DNA from: AC-32 sp035624425
GTDB lineage: Bacteria > Actinomycetota > Thermoleophilia > Gaiellales > Gaiellaceae
NCBI GenBank assembly: GCA_035624425.1
Contig: DASPRN010000101.1
Span: forward strand, 1-21,707
DNA: 21,707 bases
Direction: 5' to 3'
In this document: in pieces, positions 6,543 to 14,059 of the stretch
How the letters are laid out: every line of letters begins with the position of its first letter
Numbering within the stretch: the stretch's first letter is position 1
Notes under the pieces: generated by a model
Told to the model about the DNA's origin: nothing
The model's input: only the letters and a program-made list of their open reading frames with translations
Databases searched by the model: none
Program-made: the position numbers and the translations under genes

Positions 6543-7262
6543 ATGCGCAAGGTATTCGAGATCGGAGGCATCGTCGCAGCTGCTGTGCTCATCGCGTTCG
6601 GGATCGCCTCGATCGTGATGAGCACGAACGGCAGCTCGACGGTCAAGAACAGCCTCAAGCAGGAGCAGATCACCGGCACGCCTGACATGTCCCCGAGCGG
6701 CATCGCCGCCGAGGTGAAGGCCGACAAGGCCGCGCAGACGAAGCTGTTCGCGCAGCTGCACGCGGCCGGCGTGAAGATCACGCCCTCGCCGATCGTGACT
6801 CCGAGCTGCACGGTCGCCGGCCAGTCGATCGACACCGGCAGCAAGGCACGCTGCTTCGCGAGGTACATGCGGATCCACACGTTCGCCGCCTCCTCGGGGC
6901 TGACGTACTCGCAGATGGGCCGCTACATCGCCGCGTCCGGCACGCCGTACAACCTGACCGACGGGCTCGGCGCGACCAACGACCCGACGAAGGCGGCGAT
7001 CGACCCGACGACGAAGCAGCCGGTCAACAACGGCCGCCGCGACCTCTGGGTCACCTACACGGCGCTGACGACCGCGCTGAACTCGAGCTACATGGCTTCG
7101 CAGCTCGCCACGTTCGGCCTCGTGGTCGGCATCGCGCTGCTGCTTTCCGGCGTCGGCTTCCTGATCCTCGCGATCGGCGGAGCACTGGAGAGCCCGAAGA
7201 CAGCCTGGAGCGATCTTCGCAAGAAGGAGACGCTCGAGCCTACGACCCCGGTCAACGCGTAG
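6543..7262 (+). CDS. Unrecognised two-span membrane protein
   Basis: I do not recognise a named family. The 239-residue protein has an N-terminal helix (about 8-27) and a C-terminal helix (about 190-213), with some 160 residues between them that should lie outside the cytoplasmic membrane. The outer region has two cysteines (C89, C104) that could form a disulfide, a conserved-looking stretch near 35-60 (SLKQEQITGTPDMSPSGI), and a threonine- and asparagine-rich second half. The C-terminal 25 residues are charged and cytoplasmic. AAGGAG at 6531-6536 supports ATG 6543. It lies downstream of a stress protein, shares an upstream motif with the stress protein/acetyltransferase divergent region, and ends at a strong terminator. 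A stress-related envelope function is only inference. Confidence 0.85.
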   Translation: MRKVFEIGGIVAAAVLIAFGIASIVMSTNGSSTVKNSLKQEQITGTPDMSPSGIAAEVKADKAAQTKLFAQLHAAGVKITPSPIVTPSCTVAGQSIDTGSKARCFARYMRIHTFAASSGLTYSQMGRYIAASGTPYNLTDGLGATNDPTKAAIDPTTKQPVNNGRRDLWVTYTALTTALNSSYMASQLATFGLVVGIALLLSGVGFLILAIGGALESPKTAWSDLRKKETLEPTTPVNA

Positions 7263-7274
7263 GGCACAGGCGTA

Positions 7275-7323
7275 GACGGAATCCTTCCGTCGCGACAGAA
7301 GGGCCGCCTCCGGGCGGCCCTTC
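7275..7323. terminator. Tandem hairpins, bidirectional terminator
   Basis: GACGGAA/TTCCGTC (7275-7281 and 7285-7291, loop TCC) is followed by GAAGGGCCGCC/GGCGGCCCTTC (7298-7308 and 7313-7323, loop TCCG). The second stem is 11 perfect GC-rich pairs with a stable tetraloop, then GTGTTCT. It lies between the convergent ends of the two-span protein (7262) and the response regulator (7333), and probably stops transcription from both sides. Confidence 0.85.
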
Positions 7324-7332
7324 GTGTTCTCC

Positions 7333-7968
7333 CTATTCCTCGAGCAATCCCTGGTCGAGCGCGTAGCGGACGAGCTCGGCGCGGCTCGTCAGGCGAAGCT
7401 TCTGCATGATGTGCGCCCGGTGCGTCTCGGCCGTGCGCACCGAGATGAAGAGCTGCTTGGCGATTTCCTGATTGGTGTGCCCGAGCGCCAGTAGCCGGAG
7501 CACCTCGCGCTCGCGCTCGGAGAGCGGATCCTCTTCGGCGCGGCGGCGCTCCTCCGTCTCGGCAGCCACCAGGCGCGCGCCGAGCTCGGGGTGGACGTAA
7601 CGGCCGCCCTTCGCCACCTCCCGGATCGCCGCCACGAGCTCCGAGTCGGCCGCCTCCTTGAGGACATAGCCGCTGGCCCCGGTCTCGAACGCCTCGCGCA
7701 CGTACCGCGGCTCGTCCTGCATCGAGAGGACGAGCACCTTCGCATTCGGGCTCTCGTGGACGAGCTGGGGAATCGCCTCGAGGCCGCTCTGCTCCGGCAT
7801 GACCACGTCGAGCAGGATCACGTCGGGCTTGAGGGACCGCGCCTCGAAGATCGCCTCACGGGCGCTGGCCGCCTCGCCGGCGGTCTCGAGATCGTCCTCC
7901 GCGTCGATCAGCAGCCGCAGGCCCGAGCGGACGACCGCGTGGTCGTCGACGATCAACACCCGGGTCAC
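7333..7968 (-). CDS. NarL/DosR-type response regulator
   Basis: A 211-residue DNA-binding response regulator. The receiver domain (about 1-120) has the acidic pair D8-D9, phospho-acceptor D54 in ILLDVVMP, S82, and K104 in YVLKEA. The LuxR-type helix-turn-helix covers about 146-205 (LSEREREVLRLLALGHTNQEIA, then SVRTAETHRAHIMQKL). All residues for phosphorylation and DNA binding are present. It is the likely partner of the DosS-like kinase upstream on the same strand, 97 bases away. That gap is filled by two overlapping hairpins. The start is GTG (7966-7968) with a poor ribosome-binding site, immediately after one of those hairpins. Given its partner, a DosR/DevR-like hypoxia or redox regulator is the best guess, but a generic NarL-family name is the safe one. 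Confidence 0.93.
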   Translation of the reverse strand: MTRVLIVDDHAVVRSGLRLLIDAEDDLETAGEAASAREAIFEARSLKPDVILLDVVMPEQSGLEAIPQLVHESPNAKVLVLSMQDEPRYVREAFETGASGYVLKEAADSELVAAIREVAKGGRYVHPELGARLVAAETEERRRAEEDPLSEREREVLRLLALGHTNQEIAKQLFISVRTAETHRAHIMQKLRLTSRAELVRYALDQGLLEE

Positions 7969-7975
7969 GGCGGCA

Positions 7976-8040
7976 CCGTCTGACGGTCTTCGCGTCGACC
8001 GGTCATTTCAGACGGCAACGCGGCCAGAGCCCGCGCTGCC
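7976..8040 (-). repeat. Two overlapping hairpins between kinase and regulator genes
   Basis: CCGTCTGA (7976-7983) pairs with TCAGACGG (8008-8015). GGCAACGCGG (8014-8023) pairs with CCGCGCTGCC (8031-8040), ten pairs with one G-U in the minus-strand RNA. The stems share bases 8014-8015, so they compete at their junction. The first ends seven bases before the regulator's GTG. No T-run follows either stem. They may set the ratio of kinase to regulator, or protect the mRNA end. Confidence 0.55.
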
Positions 8041-8065
8041 TGAGATCGACATCGCAAGCGACGTC

Positions 8066-9706
8066 TCACAGCGGCACGTCCGCCGCGATCGTGGTGCCGG
8101 CGCCGGGGCGCGACTCGATGTGCAGCCTCCCGCCGAGCAGTGACAGCCGCTCCTGCATGCCGACCAGGCCGAAGCCGCCCTCCCGGGTGTTCTCGGGGTC
8201 GAAGCCCCGGCCGTCGTCCTCCACCACTGCCTTGACCGAATGCTGCATACGCGTAAGGGCAATGCTGACGCGTCTGGCGTGTGCGTGCTTGACGATGTTC
8301 GTCAGCGACTCCTGGACGATCCGGTAGAGAGCCGTCTCGACCTCGCCCGGGAGCCGCCGCTCGCCGAGCGCGGCCCCGAAGTCGACGTCGATACCGGTCT
8401 GCTCCGCGAACGACGCCGTCAGGTGTTCGAGCGCCGCGACCAGGCCGAAATCGTCGAGCGCGCTCGGCCGGAGCTCGACGGCGAGCCGGCGGACGTCCCG
8501 CAGTGTTGCGACCACGAGCTCGCGCAGGCCCGCCGTGGCTGCCCGCGCCTCGTCGGTCTCGAGCGACTCCTCGAGCGAGCGCAGGCCGAGCAGGATCGAG
8601 GTCAGGGCCTGCCCGGTCTCGTCGTGCAGCTCGCGGGACAGCCGCCGGCGTTCGAGCTCCTGGGCCTCCACCACACGGCGCAGGGCGTCACGCGCGATCC
8701 GCTCCGAGAGGTCGACCGCGACCGCGGCGCGGGTGGCGAAGGTCTCGGCCAGGCGGAGGTCGGTGTCGGTGAAGCGCACGTCGTCGCCGAGCTTGTCGTG
8801 GGCTTCCATCACGCCGATCGCCTTGCCGCGGGCCATGAGCGGCACCCAGAGCCCGGTTCGCGCCGCGAGCAACCGGGTCACCTCCGGGTTCACGTCGGGG
8901 TCGTCCAGGATCGAGTCGACGCGCTCGCTCTGGCCTCGATCCAGGACGCGTCCGCTCTTCGAGCTGGAGCGCAGCATGGTCCCGCCGACCAGCTCCTCGC
9001 TCTCGTCGCCGGCGACCGCGGCGAAGCGGAGCTCGTTCGTGCCCGCAGGGAGGACGACGGCGACCACGCGGGCGTCGATCAGCTCCCGCAGCCTGCGCGC
9101 GATCAGGTCGAGCAGGCGGTCGAGGTCGGTCTCGGTCACGAGTGCGTTGCCCACCTCGTTCAGCGACTCGAGCTGCCGCGACCAGGCCGTCGATGCTTCG
9201 TACAGCCGGGCGTTCTCGATCGCGACCGCGGCCTGGCCCGCCAGCAGGGTGACGAGCTCCTGGTCCTCCTCGCTGAAGTCGCCGCCCGCCTTCTCGGTGA
9301 GATAGAAGTTCCCGTAGGCGACGCCGCGCAGGATGATCGGCACGCCCAGGAAGGAGCGCATCGGCGGATGGTTCGGCGGGAAGCCGACCGAGCGGGGGTC
9401 CTCGCCGAGGTCGTGCAGGCGAAGCGGCCTGGCTTCGTGGATCAGGGCGCCGAGGATGCCGCGGCCGCGCGGGAGGTCGCCGATCGCGGCGTGCGTCTCG
9501 GCGTCGATTCCCGTGGTGACGAACCGCTCGAGCCCGGAGCCGCTGCCATCGATCACGCCCAGCGCGGCGTAGCGCGCGCCGGTCAGCTCCGCCGCCTTCT
9601 CGACAAGGCGCTGGAGGAGCGAGTCGAGCGACAGCTCCGAGGCGATCGCGACGCCCGCCTGGACGAGCGCGCGGAGCCGGTCCTCCTTCGGGCGCGCGGC
9701 GTCCAT
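8066..9706 (-). CDS. DosS/DevS-like double-GAF sensor histidine kinase
   Basis: A 546-residue soluble sensor kinase with no membrane helix. Order: GAF-A (about 15-168), GAF-B (about 185-335), HisKA_3 dimerisation domain with phospho-acceptor H361 in RELHDETGQ, and an HATPase domain (N470 in ESLTNIVKHA, DDGRGF at 497-502, GFGLVGM at 511-517). In Mycobacterium DosS/DevS, GAF-A binds heme through H149 with Y171 on the distal side, 22 residues apart. Here GFPPNHPPM gives H113 and GNFYLTEK gives Y135, also 22 apart in a closely similar stretch. I infer a heme-based O2, NO or CO sensor. ATG at 9706 was chosen because the longer open frame only shadows the stress-protein gene. The 17-base gap from that gene implies one operon. 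Confidence 0.93.
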   Translation of the reverse strand: MDAARPKEDRLRALVQAGVAIASELSLDSLLQRLVEKAAELTGARYAALGVIDGSGSGLERFVTTGIDAETHAAIGDLPRGRGILGALIHEARPLRLHDLGEDPRSVGFPPNHPPMRSFLGVPIILRGVAYGNFYLTEKAGGDFSEEDQELVTLLAGQAAVAIENARLYEASTAWSRQLESLNEVGNALVTETDLDRLLDLIARRLRELIDARVVAVVLPAGTNELRFAAVAGDESEELVGGTMLRSSSKSGRVLDRGQSERVDSILDDPDVNPEVTRLLAARTGLWVPLMARGKAIGVMEAHDKLGDDVRFTDTDLRLAETFATRAAVAVDLSERIARDALRRVVEAQELERRRLSRELHDETGQALTSILLGLRSLEESLETDEARAATAGLRELVVATLRDVRRLAVELRPSALDDFGLVAALEHLTASFAEQTGIDVDFGAALGERRLPGEVETALYRIVQESLTNIVKHAHARRVSIALTRMQHSVKAVVEDDGRGFDPENTREGGFGLVGMQERLSLLGGRLHIESRPGAGTTIAADVPL

Positions 9707-9723
9707 GCCGCGCGAATCTACCC

Positions 9724-10173
9724 TCAGGCGGCGCGGCGGGCGCGGGAGCGCTGCTTGACGACCAGCACCGGCCGGTCGGCGTCGTGCACGATCGAGCTGG
9801 AGACGCTGCCGAGCAGCGCGCCGGTCACCATGCCCCGCCCTCGCGAGCCGACGACGATCAGGTCGGCGTTTCGGTCGCGGGCCAGCTCGAGCACGCGGTG
9901 GGCAGCATCGCCCTCCAGCACCTCGGTCTCGGCCTCGACGCCGTACTCCGCCGCGAGCACGGAGGCGTCGGCGAGCACGGTCCGGGCCCGCATCAGCTCC
10001 TGGCTGAGCGAGCGCCCGTAGAACGGGTCGCCGACGATCGGCAGCGGCTTCTGGCGCACATAGGTGAGCGTCACGGCCGCGCCGGACTCGGCTGCGATCG
10101 AGAGGCCGGTGGAAAGCGCTTCGCGGGCGCCGGGTGAGCCGTCGGTGGCGATGATCATCTGCTTCGGGTTCAT
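9724..10173 (-). CDS. Universal stress protein (UspA family), first gene of the kinase operon
   Basis: A 149-residue single-domain UspA-fold protein. MIIATDGSPGA is the N-terminal strand, and the ATP-binding signature G-x2-G-x9-G-S is intact (G109, G112, G122, S123). ATG at 10173 follows an AAGGAGG (10181-10187 on this strand) by seven bases, a strong start. The frame continues open for thousands of bases upstream, but only as an antisense shadow of the acyl-CoA synthetase gene. It leads an apparent operon with the DosS-like kinase and response regulator. In mycobacteria Usp genes are main targets of DosR, so this may be both a target and the head of an autoregulated unit (inference). The basic C-terminal tail (RSRARRA) is unusual for the family. 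Confidence 0.93.
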   Translation of the reverse strand: MNPKQMIIATDGSPGAREALSTGLSIAAESGAAVTLTYVRQKPLPIVGDPFYGRSLSQELMRARTVLADASVLAAEYGVEAETEVLEGDAAHRVLELARDRNADLIVVGSRGRGMVTGALLGSVSSSIVHDADRPVLVVKQRSRARRAA

Positions 10174-10249
10174 GGTTGGGCCTCCTTCGTCTCCCCGGAG
10201 GATCGATGCGCGCAGGGCCCACGGCATCCGCAGCGGGCCTGATCCGGGC

Positions 10250-10288
10250 GCGGAAAACCCGCAGCCTGCTTTCGGGGGCCCTCTGATG
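10250..10288. promoter_or_regulatory. Two-block motif in a divergent intergenic region
   Basis: GCGGAAAACCCGCA (10250-10263, inverted repeat GCGG/CCGC) is followed by TTTCGGGGGCCCTCTGATG (10270-10288). Both blocks resemble those at 6402-6461. They lie in the 129-base gap between the divergent stress protein (start 10173) and the acetyltransferase fusion (start 10303), 14 bases before the latter. They could serve both genes. A DosR-type site is one possibility, but neither block matches the mycobacterial DosR consensus well. Confidence 0.4.
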
Positions 10289-10302
10289 GCAATCTGTGAG
10301 CG

Positions 10303-12978
10303 ATGGCCGACACTTCTGAAGAGATGTCCGTGACGACCCGTACCCGCACGATCGCCGACGCCGTCGACGTCATCCTCCGTGACGGGTCGACCCTTCGCCT
10401 GCACGCGCCGGGGGCGGCCGACGGCGAGGCGCTCGAAGCCTTCTTCTCGGGCCTGTCGGAGCGCAGCTTCTACCAGCGCTTCCACGGCATCCGCCGCATC
10501 GACCCCGGGCTCGTGGAGCACTTTCTCGCCCCGGACTGGCACGACCGCGGCGTGCTCGTCGGCGCCGCCGAAGACGGGATCGTCGCGGTGGCCGAGTACC
10601 TGCGGCTGCGGGACGAGCGGTCGGCCGAGGTCGCCTTCGCGGTCGCCGACGAGCTGCAGGGCCGCGGGATCGGCACACGCCTGCTCGAGCAGCTCGCCGT
10701 GCGGGCTGCGGCGGCAGGGATCGAGCGCTTCGTCGCCGAGGTGCTCCCGGAGAACTCCGCGATGCTGGCCGTCTTCCGCGACGCCGGCTTCGAGGTCGCC
10801 CGCGAGCTCAGCGGCGGCGAGATCGAGGTTCGCTTCCCGATCGCGCCGACCGCGAAGTTTCAGGCCCGCGTGGACGAGCGCGACCACCTGGCAGTGACCG
10901 CCTCGCTGCGGCCCTTCTTCGCCCCGCGCTCGCTGGCGGTGGTAGGCGCCTCCCGCCGGCGCGGAACGATCGGCGGCGAGCTCTTCCGCAACGTGATCGC
11001 GGCCGACTTCCAGGGCGCGGCCTACCCGGTCAACCGCGACGGCGAGCCGGTCGGAGGCGTGCGCGCCTACCGCTCTGTGGACGAGCTCCCCGAGACCGTC
11101 GAGCTGGTCGTGATCTGCCTGCCCGCGCAGCATGTGCTCGGTGCAGCCGAGTCGGCGCTGAAGAGCGGCGTCAAGGCCGTGTGCGTGATCTCGTCCGGCT
11201 TCGCCGAGGTGGGCGCCGACGGCCGGCAGCGACAGGAGCGGTTGCTCGAGCTCGTCCGCGAGCACGGCGGCCGCCTCGTCGGCCCCAACTGCCTCGGAAT
11301 CGCGATCCCGCCGCTCGGCCTGAACGCGACCTTTGGCCCCCGGCCGCTGCCGCCCGGCCCGATCGCCTTCTCCTCCCAGAGTGGCGCGCTCGGGCTGGCC
11401 CTGCTCGAAAAGGCGGCCGAGCGGCGACTCGGCTTCTCCGCCTTCATCTCGGTCGGGAACAAGGCCGACGTCTCCTCCAACGACCTGCTCGAGTGGTGGG
11501 AGGACGACGACGCGACCGAGCTCGTCCTCCTCTATCTCGAGTCGTTCGGCAATCCGGGCAAGTTCAGCCGCCTCGCGCGGAGGATCGCGCGGCGCAAGCC
11601 GATCCTCGCCCTCAAGGCCGGCACGACCAACGCCGGGGCGAAGGCGGCCAGCTCGCACACGGCCGCGCTTGCGAGCTCCGACGCGGCGGTGGAGGCGCTC
11701 TTCCACCAAGCCGGCGTCCTGCGTACGGGGACGCTCGAGGAGCTGGTGGACGCGGCCTCGCTCCTCTCCAGCCAGCCGCTCCCGGACGGCCACCGCGTCG
11801 GAGTCCTGACCAACGCCGGCGGCCTCGGGATCCTCTGCGCCGACGCGTGCGAGAAGGCCGGCCTCGAGCTGCCCGAGCCGACCGAGGAGACGCGCGCGGC
11901 GCTGGCGGAGCTGTTCCCCGCCGACGCGAGCCTCGCGAACCCCGTCGACATGCTCGGCTCGGCGACCGGCGCCACCTTCGCGAGCGCGATCCCGCCGCTG
12001 CTCGCGGACAAGCGCCTCGACGCGCTGATCGTCCTCTTCGTCCCGCCTGTCGTCGCGGGCCCCCAGGAGGTCGCCGAGGCGATCCGGGAGACGGTCGCGC
12101 GCGAGCAGTCGTCGAAGCCCGTGCTCGCGGTGATCATGAGCGCCGAAGGGATTCCCGCATGCCTGGTCGAGCCCGGCTCGCCGGTGGCGAGCTTCTCGTA
12201 CCCGGAGTCTGCAGCCCGCGCCCTCGGCCTCGCCGCCACGCGGGCCGACTGGCTCCGGCAGCCTGCCGGCCAGGCGCCCGAGCTCGAGGGGATCGACCAC
12301 GCGGCGGCGAGAGCCGTCGTCGACGAGGCCGGCGAGGGCTGGCTCCCGCCCGACAAGACCCGCAGCCTGCTCGGGGCCTATGGCATCCCGCTCGTCCCCG
12401 AGCGCCAGGCCGAGAGCGCCGAGGAGGCCGTCGCGGCCGCCCGCGAGCTCGGCTACCCGGTCGTCGTCAAGACGGCCGTCGCGGGCGCGCACAAGACAGA
12501 GACCGGCGGCGTCGCCCTCGACCTTCGCGACGAGGAGCAGGTCGCCGCTGCCGTCGAGCGAATCGGCGCGCCGGTGATCGTGCAGGCCTACGTCAGCGAC
12601 GGCGCGGAGCTTCTCGCGGGCGCCTTCCAGGATCCCGTCTTCGGGCCCCTCGTCGCCTTCGGCCCGGGCGGCGTGCTCGCCGAGCTGATCGGCGACGCCG
12701 GCTTCAGGCTCGCCCCGCTGACCGACGCCGACGCACACGAGCTGGTACACACCGGCAAGGCCGGCCGCCTGGTGCGCGGGTTCCGCGGAACGCCGCGCGC
12801 CGACGACAAGGCGCTTGTCGACCTGGTGCTGCGGCTCTCCGCGCTCGCCGAGGACCTGCCCGAGGTTGCCGAGCTCGACCTCAATCCGGTGGTCGCGCTC
12901 CCGGACGGCTGCGTCGCGGTCGACGCCCGGATCCGTCTGGCGCCGGCCGAGCCGCACCGCTCCCCCAAGACGTGGTAA
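10303..12978 (+). CDS. GNAT acetyltransferase fused to ADP-forming acyl-CoA synthetase (Pat-like)
   Basis: An 891-residue multidomain cytoplasmic enzyme. Residues about 20-180 are a GNAT acetyltransferase with the acetyl-CoA loop QGRGIGT near 120. A CoA-binding Rossmann domain follows (about 205-335, SLAVVGASRRRGTIGG), then the succinyl-CoA-synthetase-like domain (about 335-500) and an ATP-grasp domain (about 680-885). The phospho-histidine of the synthetase is kept near residue 452 (SSHTAALASSD), as is the ATP-grasp His near 731 (AHKTETGGV). The reverse-order enzyme PatZ/Pat of enterobacteria is a protein lysine acetyltransferase whose synthetase part is regarded as inactive. This GNAT-first form may also make acyl-CoA. 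ATG at 10303 has little ribosome-binding site; ATG 10324 is an alternative start. Confidence 0.92.
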   Translation: MADTSEEMSVTTRTRTIADAVDVILRDGSTLRLHAPGAADGEALEAFFSGLSERSFYQRFHGIRRIDPGLVEHFLAPDWHDRGVLVGAAEDGIVAVAEYLRLRDERSAEVAFAVADELQGRGIGTRLLEQLAVRAAAAGIERFVAEVLPENSAMLAVFRDAGFEVARELSGGEIEVRFPIAPTAKFQARVDERDHLAVTASLRPFFAPRSLAVVGASRRRGTIGGELFRNVIAADFQGAAYPVNRDGEPVGGVRAYRSVDELPETVELVVICLPAQHVLGAAESALKSGVKAVCVISSGFAEVGADGRQRQERLLELVREHGGRLVGPNCLGIAIPPLGLNATFGPRPLPPGPIAFSSQSGALGLALLEKAAERRLGFSAFISVGNKADVSSNDLLEWWEDDDATELVLLYLESFGNPGKFSRLARRIARRKPILALKAGTTNAGAKAASSHTAALASSDAAVEALFHQAGVLRTGTLEELVDAASLLSSQPLPDGHRVGVLTNAGGLGILCADACEKAGLELPEPTEETRAALAELFPADASLANPVDMLGSATGATFASAIPPLLADKRLDALIVLFVPPVVAGPQEVAEAIRETVAREQSSKPVLAVIMSAEGIPACLVEPGSPVASFSYPESAARALGLAATRADWLRQPAGQAPELEGIDHAAARAVVDEAGEGWLPPDKTRSLLGAYGIPLVPERQAESAEEAVAAARELGYPVVVKTAVAGAHKTETGGVALDLRDEEQVAAAVERIGAPVIVQAYVSDGAELLAGAFQDPVFGPLVAFGPGGVLAELIGDAGFRLAPLTDADAHELVHTGKAGRLVRGFRGTPRADDKALVDLVLRLSALAEDLPEVAELDLNPVVALPDGCVAVDARIRLAPAEPHRSPKTW

Positions 12979-12989
12979 AGCTCCCTGTG

Positions 12990-13343
12990 ATGGAAGGACC
13001 TCTCCTCCCGGCACATCCTCTCCCCCCGGCACATCCGTTCGACATCGAAGGCGCCAAGGAGCGCCTGGCGGCCGGCATGGGCGGCTACGAGATCGTTCAC
13101 CGCTCCGAAGGCGTCGAGCTCGGTGTCTACGTCCTCGTCGCTCCCGAGCCCGACCGCCAGCAGCCGCACGAGGACGACGAGATCTACGTCGTGCTCGAGG
13201 GAAGCGGCATGCTCGAGGTCGAGGACGAGCGTCTGGAGCTCCGTGAGGGCCACGCGGTCTTCGTGCCGGCAGGCGCCGAGCACCGCTTCGTGGGCTACGA
13301 GCAGCTGAGCGTGCTCGTGATCTTCGAGCGCAAGCCGGCTTAG
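12990..13343 (+). CDS. Small single-domain cupin protein
   Basis: A 117-residue conserved-barrel protein. Cupin motif 1 reads PHEDDEIYVVLEGSG (one His and acidic residues, in place of the usual HxH); motif 2 reads GHAVFVPAGAEHRF with its His. One metal ion could bind, but the ligand set is reduced. No function is assignable beyond cupin. ATG at 12990 lies 11 bases after the synthetase stop, so the two are probably co-transcribed; a GTG directly before it (12987) is an equivalent start. The N-terminus contains a tandem six-residue repeat. The stop overlaps the stop of the opposite-strand gene by four bases (13340-13343). Confidence 0.88.
   Translation: MEGPLLPAHPLPPAHPFDIEGAKERLAAGMGGYEIVHRSEGVELGVYVLVAPEPDRQQPHEDDEIYVVLEGSGMLEVEDERLELREGHAVFVPAGAEHRFVGYEQLSVLVIFERKPA
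13001..13036 (+). repeat. 18-bp tandem duplication in the cupin N-terminus
   Basis: TCTCCTCCCGGCACATCC (13001-13018) is followed at once by TCTCCCCCCGGCACATCC (13019-13036), differing at one base. In frame it encodes LLPAHP then LPPAHP ahead of the barrel. It looks like a recent slippage duplication, and the copy number may vary between strains. Confidence 0.8.
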
Positions 13344-14002
13344 TAGATGTCGCCGCCGTCGCTGTCGCCGGGACCGGGCGTCGGCAAGAACGAGAGCTCG
13401 TCCGGCTCCTCGCTCCGCGTCCACGAGTAGACGCCCTCGGCGAGCCTCGGTGGTGCGGCGATGTGCTCGCGCCAGCTGATCGCCGCCTGCCAGAGCTCGT
13501 CACGCGAGAGCAGCGGCGCAAGGGCCTCGGCGCCGGTGCTCGACCGGAAGACGAAGATTGCGGCGTCCTCGGCCACGAAGACCTCGTGCTCCTCGAGCCC
13601 GGGCATCTGCTCGGGATCGAACGGCGGTCCCTTCACCAACAGCTCGACGACCGCGCCCTGCGAGCCGGGCTGGAGCGGGACGATGACCGCGATGCTCTTC
13701 GGTTCCGACGCCTGGAGCTGGAGCGCCGCGAGCCGTTCCGCGATCTCGCGCACCAGGCTGGCCTCCGCCACGGAGGTGATGGTAACCGGGGGCCGCCCGA
13801 ACCGTTCGAGCACGATCGAGGGGCGACCGTCGATCCGCTCCTCCGGCCGGCGCCCCACGTGCACGCCGGAGAGATCGGCGTACGGGATGTCGCGTGAGCC
13901 TTCCCGGCCCTCGAGCCTCACACCCGAAGCCAGGAGCTCGAGCTTCCCGGTCGCACGCTCGGAAACGCCTTCGCGCCAGACGACTCCGTAGGTTCGCTGC
14001 AT
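13340..14002 (-). CDS. Unknown protein: PH-like N-terminal half plus conserved C-terminal half
   Basis: A 220-residue soluble protein with no signal peptide or membrane helix and no function I can name. Residues 1-95 show an alternating strand pattern ending in a helix (GKLELLASGVRLEG, DIPYADLSGVHVGR, RPSIVLER, PVTITSV, then LVREIAERLAAL). That pattern is typical of bacterial PH-like domains. Residues 103-195 look like a second compact alpha/beta domain with distinctive stretches: LLVKGPPFDPEQMPGLEEHEVFV, AAIFVFRS, W171, W177 and PPRLAEGVYSW. The last 25 residues are acidic and disordered-looking. ATG at 14002. It lies 73 bases downstream of the MarR gene on the same strand and ends tail to tail with the cupin gene. 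Confidence 0.82.
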   Translation of the reverse strand: MQRTYGVVWREGVSERATGKLELLASGVRLEGREGSRDIPYADLSGVHVGRRPEERIDGRPSIVLERFGRPPVTITSVAEASLVREIAERLAALQLQASEPKSIAVIVPLQPGSQGAVVELLVKGPPFDPEQMPGLEEHEVFVAEDAAIFVFRSSTGAEALAPLLSRDELWQAAISWREHIAAPPRLAEGVYSWTRSEEPDELSFLPTPGPGDSDGGDIY

Positions 14003-14059
14003 GGACGGATGATCTGGCCCGTCGATGCGAACGACATCCGGCCGGGCACGGATAGGCCT

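Noticed and set aside
6494..6685. Short frame starting at an ATG that follows GTGAGCGA, resembling the start context of the acetyltransferase fusion.
   Set aside because: It runs out of frame into the two-span protein and becomes an Arg/His/Asp-rich shadow. I keep the sequence similarity as a motif but not the gene.
9724..13521. A 1265-codon open frame on the minus strand across the acyl-CoA synthetase and cupin genes.
   Set aside because: It is the mirror of strongly GC-biased codons in the plus-strand genes. Its composition is Arg/Glu/Ala/Gly-rich with no domain, and only its last 149 codons (the stress protein) have a ribosome-binding site and family motifs.
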